Source: Sphingomicrobium marinum
Lineage (GTDB): Bacteria; Pseudomonadota; Alphaproteobacteria; Sphingomonadales; Sphingomonadaceae
DNA: 64,000 nt
Direction of reading: 5' to 3'
NCBI RefSeq assembly: GCF_026157105.1
Contig: NZ_JANPVQ010000001.1
Span: 1,977,501-2,041,500 of the forward strand
Shown: piece by piece, positions 48,978 to 57,826 of the stretch
How the letters are laid out: the number at the start of each line of letters is the position of its first letter
Position numbering within the stretch: position 1 is the first letter of the stretch
Translations under genes and position numbers: made by a program
Notes under the pieces: model-generated
The model's input: only the letters and a program-made list of their open reading frames with translations
Databases searched by the model: none
What the model was told of the DNA's origin: nothing

Positions 48978-50030
48978 ATGCCGACCAAAGCTTTTGGCTG
49001 GGGCGTGGAAAGCGCCAGCGATACCGTCCATCCCATTCACTTCGAACGGCGCGACCTACGGCCCAACGATGTCGCCATCAAGATCAGCCATTGCGGCATC
49101 TGCCATAGCGACCTTCATTTCGCGCACGACGATTGGGGGATGAGCCACTATCCGATGATTCCCGGTCACGAAATCGTCGGGGTGGTCACCGATGTCGGAC
49201 CCGATGTCAGAAGCTATGCCAAGGGTGACCGCGTCGCCGTCGGCTGCCTCGTCGACAGTTGCCAGAAGTGCGAATATTGCAAAGGCGGACAGGAAACATT
49301 CTGCGTCGAAGGGTCGACCTTCACCTACGGCGTGCCCGATCGTCACGGCGAACTCACGCAGGGCGGCTATTCGGATCATATCGTCGTGCGCGAAGAATTC
49401 GTCTGCAAGGTCCCCGACAGCCTCGACATGGCGCAGGCCGCCCCGTTGATGTGCGCGGGAATCACCACCTATTCGCCGCTGAAGCGCTGGGGCGTAAAGG
49501 ACGGCGACAAGGTCGCGGTCGCAGGGCTCGGCGGGCTCGGCCACATGGCGGTGAAGATCGCGGCCGCGATGGGCGCCGACGTGACCGTGCTGACGACGTC
49601 TCCGGAAAAAGCCGACGCCGCGCTCAAGGTCGGCGCCAGCGACGTGCTCGTCTCGACCGACGAGGAAGCGATGCAAGCGGCGGCGAGGCGGTTCGACCTG
49701 ATCATCGACACGATCCCCGTAGCGCATGAAGTCGATCCCTACGCTACGTTGCTGCGGCCCAACGGCACGATGGTCATCGTCGGTGCGCTGGAGCAGCTAC
49801 CGAGCTTTTCGGGCTTCAACCTCATTTTCGGCAACCGCGCAATCGCGGGCTCGGCAATCGGCGGGCTCCCGGAGACGCAGGAGATGCTCGATTTCTGCGC
49901 CGAGCACGGCATCGTGCCCGAGATCGAAGTCATCAAGGGCGATGAGATTGGTGAGGCTTGGGAGACGCTGGGCAAGGGCGACATCCCGCATCGCTTCGTG
50001 ATCGACGTCGAAGGCAGCGCCAAGGAGTAA
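48978..50030 (+). CDS. Zinc-dependent NAD(P) alcohol dehydrogenase (YahK/CAD type)
   Basis: A 350-residue medium-chain dehydrogenase. Catalytic zinc: Cys in HCGICHSDLHFAHDDWG and GHEIVGVVTDVGPDV; structural zinc: four Cys in VDSCQKCEYCKGGQETFC. Rossmann loop GLGGLGHMAVKIAAAMGADV then STEEK-like SPEKADAAL, fit for NADP(H). It is of the YahK/cinnamyl-alcohol group with broad aldehyde reduction. ATG has GGAGAGAAG upstream. Single gene or first of a pair with the DUF3833-like gene, which starts 11 bases after its stop. Confidence 0.92.
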   Translation: MPTKAFGWGVESASDTVHPIHFERRDLRPNDVAIKISHCGICHSDLHFAHDDWGMSHYPMIPGHEIVGVVTDVGPDVRSYAKGDRVAVGCLVDSCQKCEYCKGGQETFCVEGSTFTYGVPDRHGELTQGGYSDHIVVREEFVCKVPDSLDMAQAAPLMCAGITTYSPLKRWGVKDGDKVAVAGLGGLGHMAVKIAAAMGADVTVLTTSPEKADAALKVGASDVLVSTDEEAMQAAARRFDLIIDTIPVAHEVDPYATLLRPNGTMVIVGALEQLPSFSGFNLIFGNRAIAGSAIGGLPETQEMLDFCAEHGIVPEIEVIKGDEIGEAWETLGKGDIPHRFVIDVEGSAKE

Positions 50031-50040
50031 ACTGCCCGTA

Positions 50041-50580
50041 ATGAAGCGTATCATCGGATGGCTGGCCGTTGCGGCCAGTCTCATCGCCTTCCTCGCATTG
50101 TCGCTTCCGGCGATCATGCAAAGCCGTCTGCCCGAGGTGGAATTGCCGATGCCCATCGGCCAACCCGATTTCGATCCGATCCGCTTTTTCGAAGGCGCGA
50201 CGAAGGGGGAAGGCACGTTGTACATCATCGACGGCAGCGTCATCCCGGTCCGAGTCGAGAGTACCGGCGAGAAATCGGAAGACGGCAGCCTTCAACTCAC
50301 CCAGAGTATCCGCGAAGGCGACAAGCCGCCGCGCACGCGAAGCTGGACCCTGCGTGAAACCGGAAAAGGTGAGTATGTCGCCGCGCTCAGCGATGCGCGC
50401 GGAACCGTCGAGGCGCATGTCGAAGGCAACCGCATGACGATCGACTATAAAACGGGTAGCGAACGCATCCACCAGGTCCTCGTCCTCAACCCGGACCGCC
50501 GCACGGTCTCCAATCGCCTCGATGCCTACAAATGGGGGTTGAATGTCGCGCGGCTCGAAGAAACAATAACCCAACGATAG
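50041..50580 (+). CDS. DUF3833-like exported or anchored protein
   Basis: A 179-residue protein with an N-terminal hydrophobic segment (RIIGWLAVAASLIAFLALSL) that is a signal anchor or signal peptide. The rest matches the DUF3833 pattern in order: DFDPIRFFEGATKGEGTLY, PPRTRSWTLRETGKGEYVAA, and a final domain with NPDRRTVSNRL. It is predicted to lie in the periplasm. The role is unknown. It starts 11 bases after the alcohol dehydrogenase stop and is followed by a transporter gene 35 bases on. The match to DUF3833 is by pattern, so moderate. Confidence 0.6.
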   Translation: MKRIIGWLAVAASLIAFLALSLPAIMQSRLPEVELPMPIGQPDFDPIRFFEGATKGEGTLYIIDGSVIPVRVESTGEKSEDGSLQLTQSIREGDKPPRTRSWTLRETGKGEYVAALSDARGTVEAHVEGNRMTIDYKTGSERIHQVLVLNPDRRTVSNRLDAYKWGLNVARLEETITQR

Positions 50581-50614
50581 GCGCCCGATCCTTGGCGGCG
50601 CGGGGGAGATTTTC

Positions 50615-52228
50615 ATGAACGAACAGTCCGGCGCCGCTACGGCAGGCGCGCCCAAACCCTGGTCGATGAAACGCGTGGTGATCGCCTCGTCGGCGGGCAC
50701 TGCCTTCGAATGGTACGACTTTTTCATATTCGGCGCGCTGGCCAGCACGATCGGAACCGTCTTTTTCACCGGGCTTGGCGAAACCGCCGGCGTCATCGCC
50801 GCGCTGGGCTTGTTCGCCGCCGGCTTTGCCTTCCGCCCACTGGGCGCGATCATCTTCGGCGCAATGGGCGACCGGGTGGGACGCAAAGCGACCTTCCTCA
50901 CCACCGTCAGCCTCATGGGCGGCGCGACCTTCGCGATCGGGCTGCTTCCGACTTACGCACAGGCGGGTATCATCGCCCCCATCCTGCTGATCATCCTGCG
51001 GATCTGCCAGGGAACAGCGCTCGGCGGCGAATATGGCGGCGCAGCGATCTACGTCGCCGAACATGCCGATGACGACAAGCGCGGCGCGGCGACCGGCTGG
51101 ATTCAGTCGAGCGCCGCCTTCGGCCTGATCGCCGCGCTGCTCGTCATCTATTTCACCCGCACCACGGTCGGCGAAGAAGCCTTCCTCGAATGGGGCTGGC
51201 GCATCCCCTTCCTCGTGTCGGTGCTGCTCCTCTTCATCTCGGTCTGGATGCGGCTGAAATTGTCGGAGAGCCCGGCCTTCCAGAAGCTTCAGGCCGAAGG
51301 CGAAGTCACCAAGACACCGCTGCGCGAAGCATTTGCCGAGAAGGAAAGCCTCAAACAGGTGCTGACCGCCTTCTTCGCCTTCATGGCGGCGCAGGGGGCG
51401 CTCTGGTACTGCGCCTTTTTCTACGTGCAGGTCTTCCTCGAACGAAATCTCGGCGTGCCGGGGGCAGAGGTGAACTGGATCATCCTTCTTGTCACCGTAA
51501 TCTCCGCGCCGCTCTACGTATTCTTCGGCTGGCTCAGCGACCGCGTGGGACGCAAACCCGTTATGGTGGGCGGCATGATCCTCGGCCTCGTCGCCTTCTG
51601 GCCGGGCTTCCATGCGATTGCGGACGCGGTGAATCCGCGGCTTGCCGCGGCGCAGGAGGCTGCGCCCGTCGTGGTCGAAACCGATCTCGACAGCTGTTCA
51701 GTGCAGTTCGACCTCATCGGCAAGGCGGAATTCACCACGCCCTGCGACATCGCCTCCAAGACGCTGTCCGCCGAGGGCGTCAGCTATACCCGCGTCGCCA
51801 GCAGCGACGGCAACACGGTCGTACGCGTGGGCGATGCCGCGCTGCCCGTCAGCGACGATGCGAGCGCCATCCCGGCGGCGCTGGTCGATGCCGGCTATCC
51901 CGCGAGCGCCAATCCCGACGAGATCCAGAAAGGCACGCTCTATTTCTGGCTGATCGTGTTCACGGTCGCAGCGACCGCGCTCTACGGCCCGCAGGCCGCC
52001 GCATTGGTCGAGATGTTCCCGACGCGCACGCGCTACACCGCGATGAGCCTGCCCTATCATATCGGCACCGGCTGGGTCGGCGGGTTCCTGCCCGTCACCG
52101 CCTTCGCGATCGTGGCAGCGACCGGCGATATCTACGCGGGCCTATGGTACCCGATCTTCTTCATCGCGCTGAGCATCGTCTGCTCGCTACTGTTCTGGAA
52201 GGAAAGGCATGGCCGTCCCCTCCACTAG
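50615..52228 (+). CDS. MHS-family MFS transporter with an inserted extracytoplasmic domain
   Basis: A 537-residue metabolite:H+ symporter. The MFS pattern GTAFEWYDFFIFGALA, FGAMGDRVGRKATF, ALGGEYGGAAIYVAEHA and GWLSDRVGRKPVM is clear, and the last helix ends in KERHGRPLH. Unusual is a non-hydrophobic block of about 98 residues (about 340-437) between the eighth and ninth helices. It carries two Cys (SCSVQ and PCDIA) and acidic residues and would face the periplasm. Most MHS proteins are about 430-450 residues. The stop codon lies in the first of three tandem hairpin repeats. Substrate (organic acid, proline/betaine-like) is unknown. Confidence 0.85.
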   Translation: MNEQSGAATAGAPKPWSMKRVVIASSAGTAFEWYDFFIFGALASTIGTVFFTGLGETAGVIAALGLFAAGFAFRPLGAIIFGAMGDRVGRKATFLTTVSLMGGATFAIGLLPTYAQAGIIAPILLIILRICQGTALGGEYGGAAIYVAEHADDDKRGAATGWIQSSAAFGLIAALLVIYFTRTTVGEEAFLEWGWRIPFLVSVLLLFISVWMRLKLSESPAFQKLQAEGEVTKTPLREAFAEKESLKQVLTAFFAFMAAQGALWYCAFFYVQVFLERNLGVPGAEVNWIILLVTVISAPLYVFFGWLSDRVGRKPVMVGGMILGLVAFWPGFHAIADAVNPRLAAAQEAAPVVVETDLDSCSVQFDLIGKAEFTTPCDIASKTLSAEGVSYTRVASSDGNTVVRVGDAALPVSDDASAIPAALVDAGYPASANPDEIQKGTLYFWLIVFTVAATALYGPQAAALVEMFPTRTRYTAMSLPYHIGTGWVGGFLPVTAFAIVAATGDIYAGLWYPIFFIALSIVCSLLFWKERHGRPLH

Positions 52229-52317
52229 AGGGGCGAAGAGGCTATGCCTTCATGGCCGTCCCTTCCACTAGAGGGACGAAGAGGCCATGCCTTCATGGGC
52301 GGCCGCTGCACTAGCGG
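52208..52317. repeat. Tandem 43-bp repeats forming hairpins with a CACTA(G) loop
   Basis: Two almost identical 43-base copies start at 52208 and 52251 (CATGGCCGTCCC...CTATGCCTT) and a partial third starts at 52294. Each holds a stem around CACTA: CCCCTC/GAGGGG in copy 1, CCCTT.. /..AGGGA in copy 2 and GCCGC/GCGGC in copy 3, so stems change together while the loop stays. The MHS transporter stop TAG lies in copy 1 and the eda stop, on the other strand, in copy 3. Function may be bidirectional termination. Confidence 0.75.
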
Positions 52318-52922
52318 CTGAGCCCGGCAGCCTTCTGGGCACGCCGGGCCACGCGGTCGAGATCGGTTTCGCCCGAAGGCAGGATCCAACTGCCGCCGAC
52401 GCACAGCACGTTGGGGTGCGAGAGCCAGTCTTCGGCCGTGTCTTCCCTGATGCCGCCGGTGGGGCAGAAATGGACGCCGCCAAACGGTCCGGTGAGCGCC
52501 TTCAATGCCTTCAAGCCCCCCGCCGCTTCGGCCGGGAAGAATTTGAAATGATCGAGCCCGAGATCGAGCCCGCGCATGATGTCGCCGGCATTGGCGACGC
52601 CCGGCAGGATCGGGACGCGCTTGTCGACAGCAGCGCGCACGACGCCGTCAGTCAGTCCCGGCGAGACGATAAAGCGCGCGCCGTAGTCGACGGCCTCATA
52701 GAGGTCGACGGCGTTAAGCACGGTGCCCGCACCCACGATGGCGCCTTCGACCCGCGACATCTCCTCGATCGCGGGCAGCGCTTCCTCGGTGCGCAGCGTC
52801 ACCTCGATGACGGGCAGCCCGTTTTCGACCAGCACCTGCGCCAGTTCGATCGGATCGACGCTACCGTCGAGCACCAGTACCGGAATGACCGGCGCGGCTT
52901 CCATGATATCGCGAATGCTCAT
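52311..52922 (-). CDS. eda: 2-keto-3-deoxy-6-phosphogluconate aldolase
   Basis: A 203-residue class I aldolase. The Schiff-base lysine is in LDHFKFFPAEAAGG, the catalytic Glu in PVIEVTLRTEEALP, with VGAGTVLNAVDLYEA and FCPTGGIREDTA for phosphate binding. It cleaves KDPG to pyruvate and glyceraldehyde-3-phosphate, the last step of the Entner-Doudoroff path. Last gene of the minus-strand run, with ATGA overlap to glk and AAGGAG in front. Cytosolic. Confidence 0.95.
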   Translation of the reverse strand: MSIRDIMEAAPVIPVLVLDGSVDPIELAQVLVENGLPVIEVTLRTEEALPAIEEMSRVEGAIVGAGTVLNAVDLYEAVDYGARFIVSPGLTDGVVRAAVDKRVPILPGVANAGDIMRGLDLGLDHFKFFPAEAAGGLKALKALTGPFGGVHFCPTGGIREDTAEDWLSHPNVLCVGGSWILPSGETDLDRVARRAQKAAGLSR

Positions 52923-53893
52923 GCATGCTCCTTGGCGAAGGCGACCGCGGCGCCGAAGAGGCCGGCCTGCGGATGGGTGACCAGTTTGACCGGGATCTGC
53001 TCCATTCGGCGTTCGAAGCGGCCCTTGGCGATGAAGCGGTCGGCAAACCCCGAGTTCCTGAACAGGTGGCGGATGCGATAGCCGAGCCCGCCCGCGAGCA
53101 CGACGGCGTTCGACCCGTGCGCCAGCGCGAGGTCACCACACACCGCGCCGAGCGTCAGGAAAAAGCGGTCGAGCGCCGCGGCTGCAAGCGGATCCTTGCC
53201 CTCGATAGCCCGCGTCCAAAGTTCCTTGTCGTCGAGATCGGGGACCGCTTTCCCCTCCATCGCGCCGAGCGCTTCGTAAATATTGGCGAGGCCAGAGCCG
53301 CACGCAATGCGCTCCACCGAGACGCGGCGCAGATCGCGTCGCATGCGCTGGAGAATCTTGTCCTCGAGGCTGTCGAGCGGCGCAAAATCAATATGGCCGC
53401 CCTCTGTCGCGATGACGTGCATGTGGCCGTCTGCCGTTTTCAACAGCTGCGCAACGCCGAGCCCCGTGCCGGGGCCGACGATGGTGGTCACACCATCATC
53501 GGGAAATGGGCCTTCAGGGCCGGTGACATGATCGAAATGTTCATCGCCCAGCGCACCCACCGCGTGGGCGACCGCCGCAAAGTCATTGACGATGACGAAA
53601 TGTTCGACATCCAGTTTTTCCTGCGCCAGCGCGGGGCGGATCACCCATGGGTTGTTGGTAAGCTTTAGCACCTCACCATCGACCGGGCCGGCAAAGGCGA
53701 CGCTCAAAGACTTGGGTTCGTCGCCCGGATTGACCTCGCAAAAATGGCGCCATGCCGTCTGGAAGCTGGCATGGTCGTTGGTGCCCATCGTGATCGGTTC
53801 GCCAAGACTGACGACGGTGCCATCCTCGATCTCGGCGATGGCGAAGCGGGCGTGCGTTCCGCCGACATCGGCGACGGCAATGGTCTGGCTCAA
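52919..53893 (-). CDS. glk: Glucokinase
   Basis: A 324-residue ROK-like/GlcK hexokinase-fold enzyme: VADVGGTHARFAIAEI (phosphate 1), LTNNPWVIRPALA, VNDFAAVAHAVGAL, TIVGPGTGLGVAQL and a C-terminal LAGGLGYRI. The start codon is TTG (53893) with GGAGG upstream, coupled to edd by TTGA. It phosphorylates glucose with ATP, feeding Zwf. The use of TTG may lower its level relative to neighbours. It sits between edd and eda as in related sphingomonads and Caulobacter. Confidence 0.95.
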   Translation of the reverse strand: MSQTIAVADVGGTHARFAIAEIEDGTVVSLGEPITMGTNDHASFQTAWRHFCEVNPGDEPKSLSVAFAGPVDGEVLKLTNNPWVIRPALAQEKLDVEHFVIVNDFAAVAHAVGALGDEHFDHVTGPEGPFPDDGVTTIVGPGTGLGVAQLLKTADGHMHVIATEGGHIDFAPLDSLEDKILQRMRRDLRRVSVERIACGSGLANIYEALGAMEGKAVPDLDDKELWTRAIEGKDPLAAAALDRFFLTLGAVCGDLALAHGSNAVVLAGGLGYRIRHLFRNSGFADRFIAKGRFERRMEQIPVKLVTHPQAGLFGAAVAFAKEHA

Positions 53894-55704
53894 AGGACTG
53901 CCTCCATGGCGGCGAGCATGGCGCTCCCGCCTTTTTCTGCTTCGTCAGCCTGGTCGCGGAACAGCGCGAACAATTCGCGCCCCGTCCCGACCGGCGGCGG
54001 CGGCGCCTGCGAGGCATCGCGGCTGGCGAGATCGACGCCGACCGCTTCGAGCGTACCATTGGTGGCGCACAGGCGGACAACATCGCCGTCGCGCAAATGG
54101 GCGATCGGCCCGCCTCCCCGCGCTTCGGGCGAAAGGTGGATCGCGGCGGGCACCTTGCCCGATGCCCCGCTCATGCGGCCGTCGGTGACAAGCGCGACCT
54201 TGTGGCCGCGATCCTGCAGGACGCCCAGCGGCGGGGTCAGCTTGTGAAGCTCGGGCATGCCGTTGGCGCGCGGCCCCTGGAAGCGCACCACGACCACGAC
54301 ATCCTTGTCGAGCTCGCCCGCTTCAAAGGCCGCGACGACATCCTTCTGGTCGTGGAATATCCGGCACGGTGCCTCGATGGTCCAGCGCTCCTTGTCGACC
54401 GCGCTCGTCTTGAAGCAGGCGCGCCCGAGATTGCCTTCGACTAGCCGCATCCCGCCATCGGGCTGGAAGGGATCGGACGCAGGCCTGAGCATCGTGTCGT
54501 TGCTGGTGTCAGTGACCGCCTGCCACTCGATGCCATCGTCGCTTTCGACCGGATTGGTGGCGAAGGCCAAAAAGTCATCATGGCCCGCAGCTAGGATATC
54601 ATCATGCAGCAAACCCGCTTCGAGCAGCGTGTGCGCGGTAAATGCCATACCACCTGCATGGTGAAAATCGTTCACATCCCCTGAACCATTCGGGTACACG
54701 CGGGCGATGAGCGGTACTGCGTGGCTGATCTCGGCAAGGTCGTCCCAGTCGAATACGATGCCCGCAGCACGTGCGATTGCGGGAATATGAATTGCGTGGT
54801 TGGTCGACCCGCCCGTCGCCATCAGCCCGACCGCCGCGTTCACGATGGCGCGCTCGTCGATCACTTCGGCCAGCGGCCGCTTCTTGTCTCTGGCGAGTTC
54901 GGCAATGCGGTGGGTCGCGGCGCGGGTCAGCATCTGCCGCAGCTTGGTCCCCGGGTTGGCAAAGGCCGCACCGGGGATATGCAGCCCCATCAATTCCATC
55001 ATCATCTGGTTGGAGTTGGCGGTGCCGTAGAAGGTGCAGGTGCCTTGCCCGTGATAGCTCGCGCTTTCGGCCGCCAGCAATTCTTCCTTGGTCGCCTTGC
55101 CCTCGGCATAGAGCTGGCGCACGCGCTGTTTTTCCTTGTTGGCGAGCCCGGAGGGCATTGGTCCAGCCGGCACGAGGATCGCGGGAAGATGACCGAAACG
55201 AAGTGCGCCGATCAGCAGCCCCGGCACAATCTTGTCGCAGATGCCGAGCATCGCAATGCCTTCGAACATGCCGTGGCTGAGCGCAACCGCAGTGCCGAGC
55301 GCGATCGTGTCGCGGCTGAACAGCGACAGGTCCATTCCCGCCTGCCCCTGCGTCACCCCGTCGCACATCGCCGGAACGCCGCCCGCAACCTGCGCGGTCG
55401 CACCCGCCTCGCGCGCCCAGACCTTCATCTGTTCGGGGTAGCGATAATAAGGCGCGTGCGCGCTCAGCATGTCGTTGAACGCGGTGACGATCCCGATGTT
55501 GGGTCCGCTGAAAGTGCGGATCGCCTTCTTGTCGTCACCCGCCGCTGCAAAGCCGTGGGCGAAGTTGCCGCAGCTTAACCGCTTACGGTCGATCCCGCGT
55601 TCGCCCTCGTCTTTCATCAGCTGGAGATAGGCCGAGCGCGTTGGCTTCGACTTCTCGATGATGCGGTCGGTGACCTTGGCGATGCGCGGGTCGAGCGTTG
55701 CCAT
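53890..55704 (-). CDS. edd: 6-phosphogluconate dehydratase
   Basis: A 604-residue IlvD/Edd dehydratase. Fe-S and substrate regions: [60 protein letters not shown], and late [20 protein letters not shown] with GAIA-like sequence. Cysteines for the [4Fe-4S] cluster are in the AMCDGV and GICDK stretches. It makes KDPG from 6-phosphogluconate. It lies 3 bases after pgl and overlaps glk by 4. Length is normal. Oxygen sensitivity of the cluster is known for the family. Confidence 0.95.
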   Translation of the reverse strand: MATLDPRIAKVTDRIIEKSKPTRSAYLQLMKDEGERGIDRKRLSCGNFAHGFAAAGDDKKAIRTFSGPNIGIVTAFNDMLSAHAPYYRYPEQMKVWAREAGATAQVAGGVPAMCDGVTQGQAGMDLSLFSRDTIALGTAVALSHGMFEGIAMLGICDKIVPGLLIGALRFGHLPAILVPAGPMPSGLANKEKQRVRQLYAEGKATKEELLAAESASYHGQGTCTFYGTANSNQMMMELMGLHIPGAAFANPGTKLRQMLTRAATHRIAELARDKKRPLAEVIDERAIVNAAVGLMATGGSTNHAIHIPAIARAAGIVFDWDDLAEISHAVPLIARVYPNGSGDVNDFHHAGGMAFTAHTLLEAGLLHDDILAAGHDDFLAFATNPVESDDGIEWQAVTDTSNDTMLRPASDPFQPDGGMRLVEGNLGRACFKTSAVDKERWTIEAPCRIFHDQKDVVAAFEAGELDKDVVVVVRFQGPRANGMPELHKLTPPLGVLQDRGHKVALVTDGRMSGASGKVPAAIHLSPEARGGGPIAHLRDGDVVRLCATNGTLEAVGVDLASRDASQAPPPPVGTGRELFALFRDQADEAEKGGSAMLAAMEAVL

Positions 55705-55707
55705 GCC

Positions 55708-56409
55708 CTACGGCGCCCAGTGAATGTCGATGGGGATCTGGCTTTCGGCGAGGACGCGGCCGATCGGCAGCTTGGACGATTGCCCGTCCTCGATCGCCTG
55801 TTCGAGCAGGTCGCGCTTTTCCTGGCCGGTGATGGTGATCAGGATGGTGCGCGCCTGGAGGATCGCCGCGCGTGTCAGCGATACGCGATCCACCGGCGCT
55901 TCGGGCGGCATCGGATCCGGACGGATGCCCATCGCAAGCCGTGCCTTGGGCGCATCCATTGCGTCTTCGAAATCCGGTCCCGGGAACAGCGAAGCGGTAT
56001 GCCCATCGGTACCCATGCCGAGCCAGACGAGATCGGGCGGCCACTTCAGATCGCGTAGCCGCGCATCGGCCGCATGACCGGCCATCGTATAGTCTTCCGC
56101 TTCCACCGCGATCGGATAGATGCGCGCGCCCGTCGAGATCATCGCCTGCGCGATGGCGCGGATGTTCGACAATTCGTTATCCACCGGCACGAGGCGATCG
56201 TCGCCCGGGATGATGGTGACGCGCTTCCACGGCAGCTGCTTTTGCGCGAGGTGCGCGAAGATCGGCGCGGGCGTCGACCCGCCCGGAAAGGCGACGAGGC
56301 TCTCACCGCGCGCATCGATCGCGCTTTCGATAATAAAGCCGATATCCCCGGCGACCTCGGCCGCCATGTCTTCGCGGCTGTCGTAGTCCCAAAATTCGGC
56401 TTCAATCAT
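55708..56409 (-). CDS. pgl: 6-phosphogluconolactonase
   Basis: A 233-residue DevB-type lactonase: LVAFPGGSTPAPIFAHLAQ, WKRVTIIPGDDRLVP, HAADARLRDLKWPPDLVWLG then MGTDGHTASLFPGPDF, and RVSLTRAAILQARTILI. The histidine/Asp pair in DGHTAS is the catalytic site. It hydrolyses 6-phosphogluconolactone. The start ATG 56409 lies 8 bases inside the zwf stop region. Part of the zwf-pgl-edd-glk-eda run. Cytosolic. Confidence 0.93.
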   Translation of the reverse strand: MIEAEFWDYDSREDMAAEVAGDIGFIIESAIDARGESLVAFPGGSTPAPIFAHLAQKQLPWKRVTIIPGDDRLVPVDNELSNIRAIAQAMISTGARIYPIAVEAEDYTMAGHAADARLRDLKWPPDLVWLGMGTDGHTASLFPGPDFEDAMDAPKARLAMGIRPDPMPPEAPVDRVSLTRAAILQARTILITITGQEKRDLLEQAIEDGQSSKLPIGRVLAESQIPIDIHWAP

Positions 56410-57826
56410 TCCATGCCCTTCCGTCGCGCTGTGTGAGTTCGGTCGAGCCTGTAGGGCCCCAGCCGCCGGATGTGTAGGCCTCGGGCGTCATATCGGCGCG
56501 CAGCCACGATGCCCTGAGCCCATCGATGTAATTCCACTGCGCTTCGACCTCGTCGCGCCGCACGAACAGGGTGGGATCGCCTTCGATCAAGTCGAGCAAC
56601 AGCCGCTCATAGGCGATGCGGCGTCGATAGTCGCTGAACGCGCCTTCCATGGTGACATCGAGCGGCACCTCGCGAAGGCTCATCCCGCCGCGGTCGAGTC
56701 CTGGCGTCTTGGTCATCATCTTGATGCGAATATTCTCTTCGGGCTGGATCGAGATGATCAACTCGTTGGGCTGCATCTGTCCCGAGATATTGCCGAAGAT
56801 CGAATGCGGCACGCATTTGAACTGGATGTAGATTTCGGTCTTGCGCCGCGCCATCGCCTTGCCGTGACGCAGGTAGAAGGGCACGCCCGCCCAGCGCCAA
56901 TTGTCGACATGGGCTTTGAGCGCGATGAAGGTTTCGGTGTCGGACTTGTCGCCAAGCTCTTCGAGATAGCCGTCATACTGGCCGAGCACGACGTTGGCCT
57001 TTGCGCTGTCCGCATCTATCGCGCGCAGCGATTGCAGCACCTTGACCTTCTCTGCGCGGACGGCATCTGGATCGTAGGCCGCGGGCGGCTCCATCGCGAC
57101 GAGCGCCAGCAACTGGAGCATGTGGTTCTGCAGCATGTCGCGCGAAGCACCGGCCGTGTCGTAGTACCCCGCACGTCCTTCGAGCCCGACCGTTTCGGCG
57201 ACGGTGATCTGCACATGATCGACGTGCGAAGCATTCCACACCGGTTCGAGCAGCGAATTGGCAAAGCGCAGCGCCAACAGGTTTTGCACCGTCTCCTTAC
57301 CGAGATAGTGATCGATGCGGAAAATCCGGTTCTCGGGAAAATGCGCGGCAACCGCATCATTGATTTCGCAGCTGCTTTCAAGATCGGTCCCGATCGGCTT
57401 CTCCAGCGCCAGCTTGACCGTATCGCCGGCAAGCCCCACCGCCGCCAGATTGTCGATCGCTGCTTTAAACAGGCTCGGCGCGGTCGACAGGAAGATCGAC
57501 ACGCCTTCATCGACATCGATGCGGCTGGCAAGTTCCTGGTAGCCGTCGGGCGTCGTCACATCGACCGGCAGGTAGGTGATACGCTGGGCAAAGCGCCGCG
57601 CCGTCATTTCGGAGAAGAAGTCTTCGGGCAAATGTTCGCGCAGTGCCTCCACCGCAGTCTCGCGAAACTCGTCGTCGCTCAGCTTTGAGCGCGCCGTCCC
57701 GATGATCTTGAGCCCGTCGGGCAGCAAGCCATCGGCGTGGAGCCCGTAAAGCGACGGGATCAGCATGCGGCGCGACAGGTCTCCCGTCGCCCCGAAGAGG
57801 AGCAGCGTCTTGGACTGTCCGATCAT
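56402..57826 (-). CDS. zwf: Glucose-6-phosphate 1-dehydrogenase
   Basis: A 474-residue enzyme. NADP loop: LLLFGATGDLSRRMLIPSLY; active-site: RIDHYLGKETVQNLLALRF with catalytic His; substrate lysine in KLALEKPIGTDLESS; C-terminal half with GYYDTAGASRDMLQNHMLQL. It oxidises glucose-6-phosphate to the lactone. The ATG (57826) shares a base with the halogenase-like stop (TGATG), so it is coupled to the upstream gene. In this organism it links the alpha-glucan enzymes to the Entner-Doudoroff path. Confidence 0.95.
   Translation of the reverse strand: MIGQSKTLLLFGATGDLSRRMLIPSLYGLHADGLLPDGLKIIGTARSKLSDDEFRETAVEALREHLPEDFFSEMTARRFAQRITYLPVDVTTPDGYQELASRIDVDEGVSIFLSTAPSLFKAAIDNLAAVGLAGDTVKLALEKPIGTDLESSCEINDAVAAHFPENRIFRIDHYLGKETVQNLLALRFANSLLEPVWNASHVDHVQITVAETVGLEGRAGYYDTAGASRDMLQNHMLQLLALVAMEPPAAYDPDAVRAEKVKVLQSLRAIDADSAKANVVLGQYDGYLEELGDKSDTETFIALKAHVDNWRWAGVPFYLRHGKAMARRKTEIYIQFKCVPHSIFGNISGQMQPNELIISIQPEENIRIKMMTKTPGLDRGGMSLREVPLDVTMEGAFSDYRRRIAYERLLLDLIEGDPTLFVRRDEVEAQWNYIDGLRASWLRADMTPEAYTSGGWGPTGSTELTQRDGRAWND

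Noticed and set aside
51190-52314. 374-codon plus-strand frame overlapping the MHS transporter in another frame
   Set aside because: Arg/His-rich shadow composition. It runs through the 43-bp repeats only because they contain no stop in that frame.
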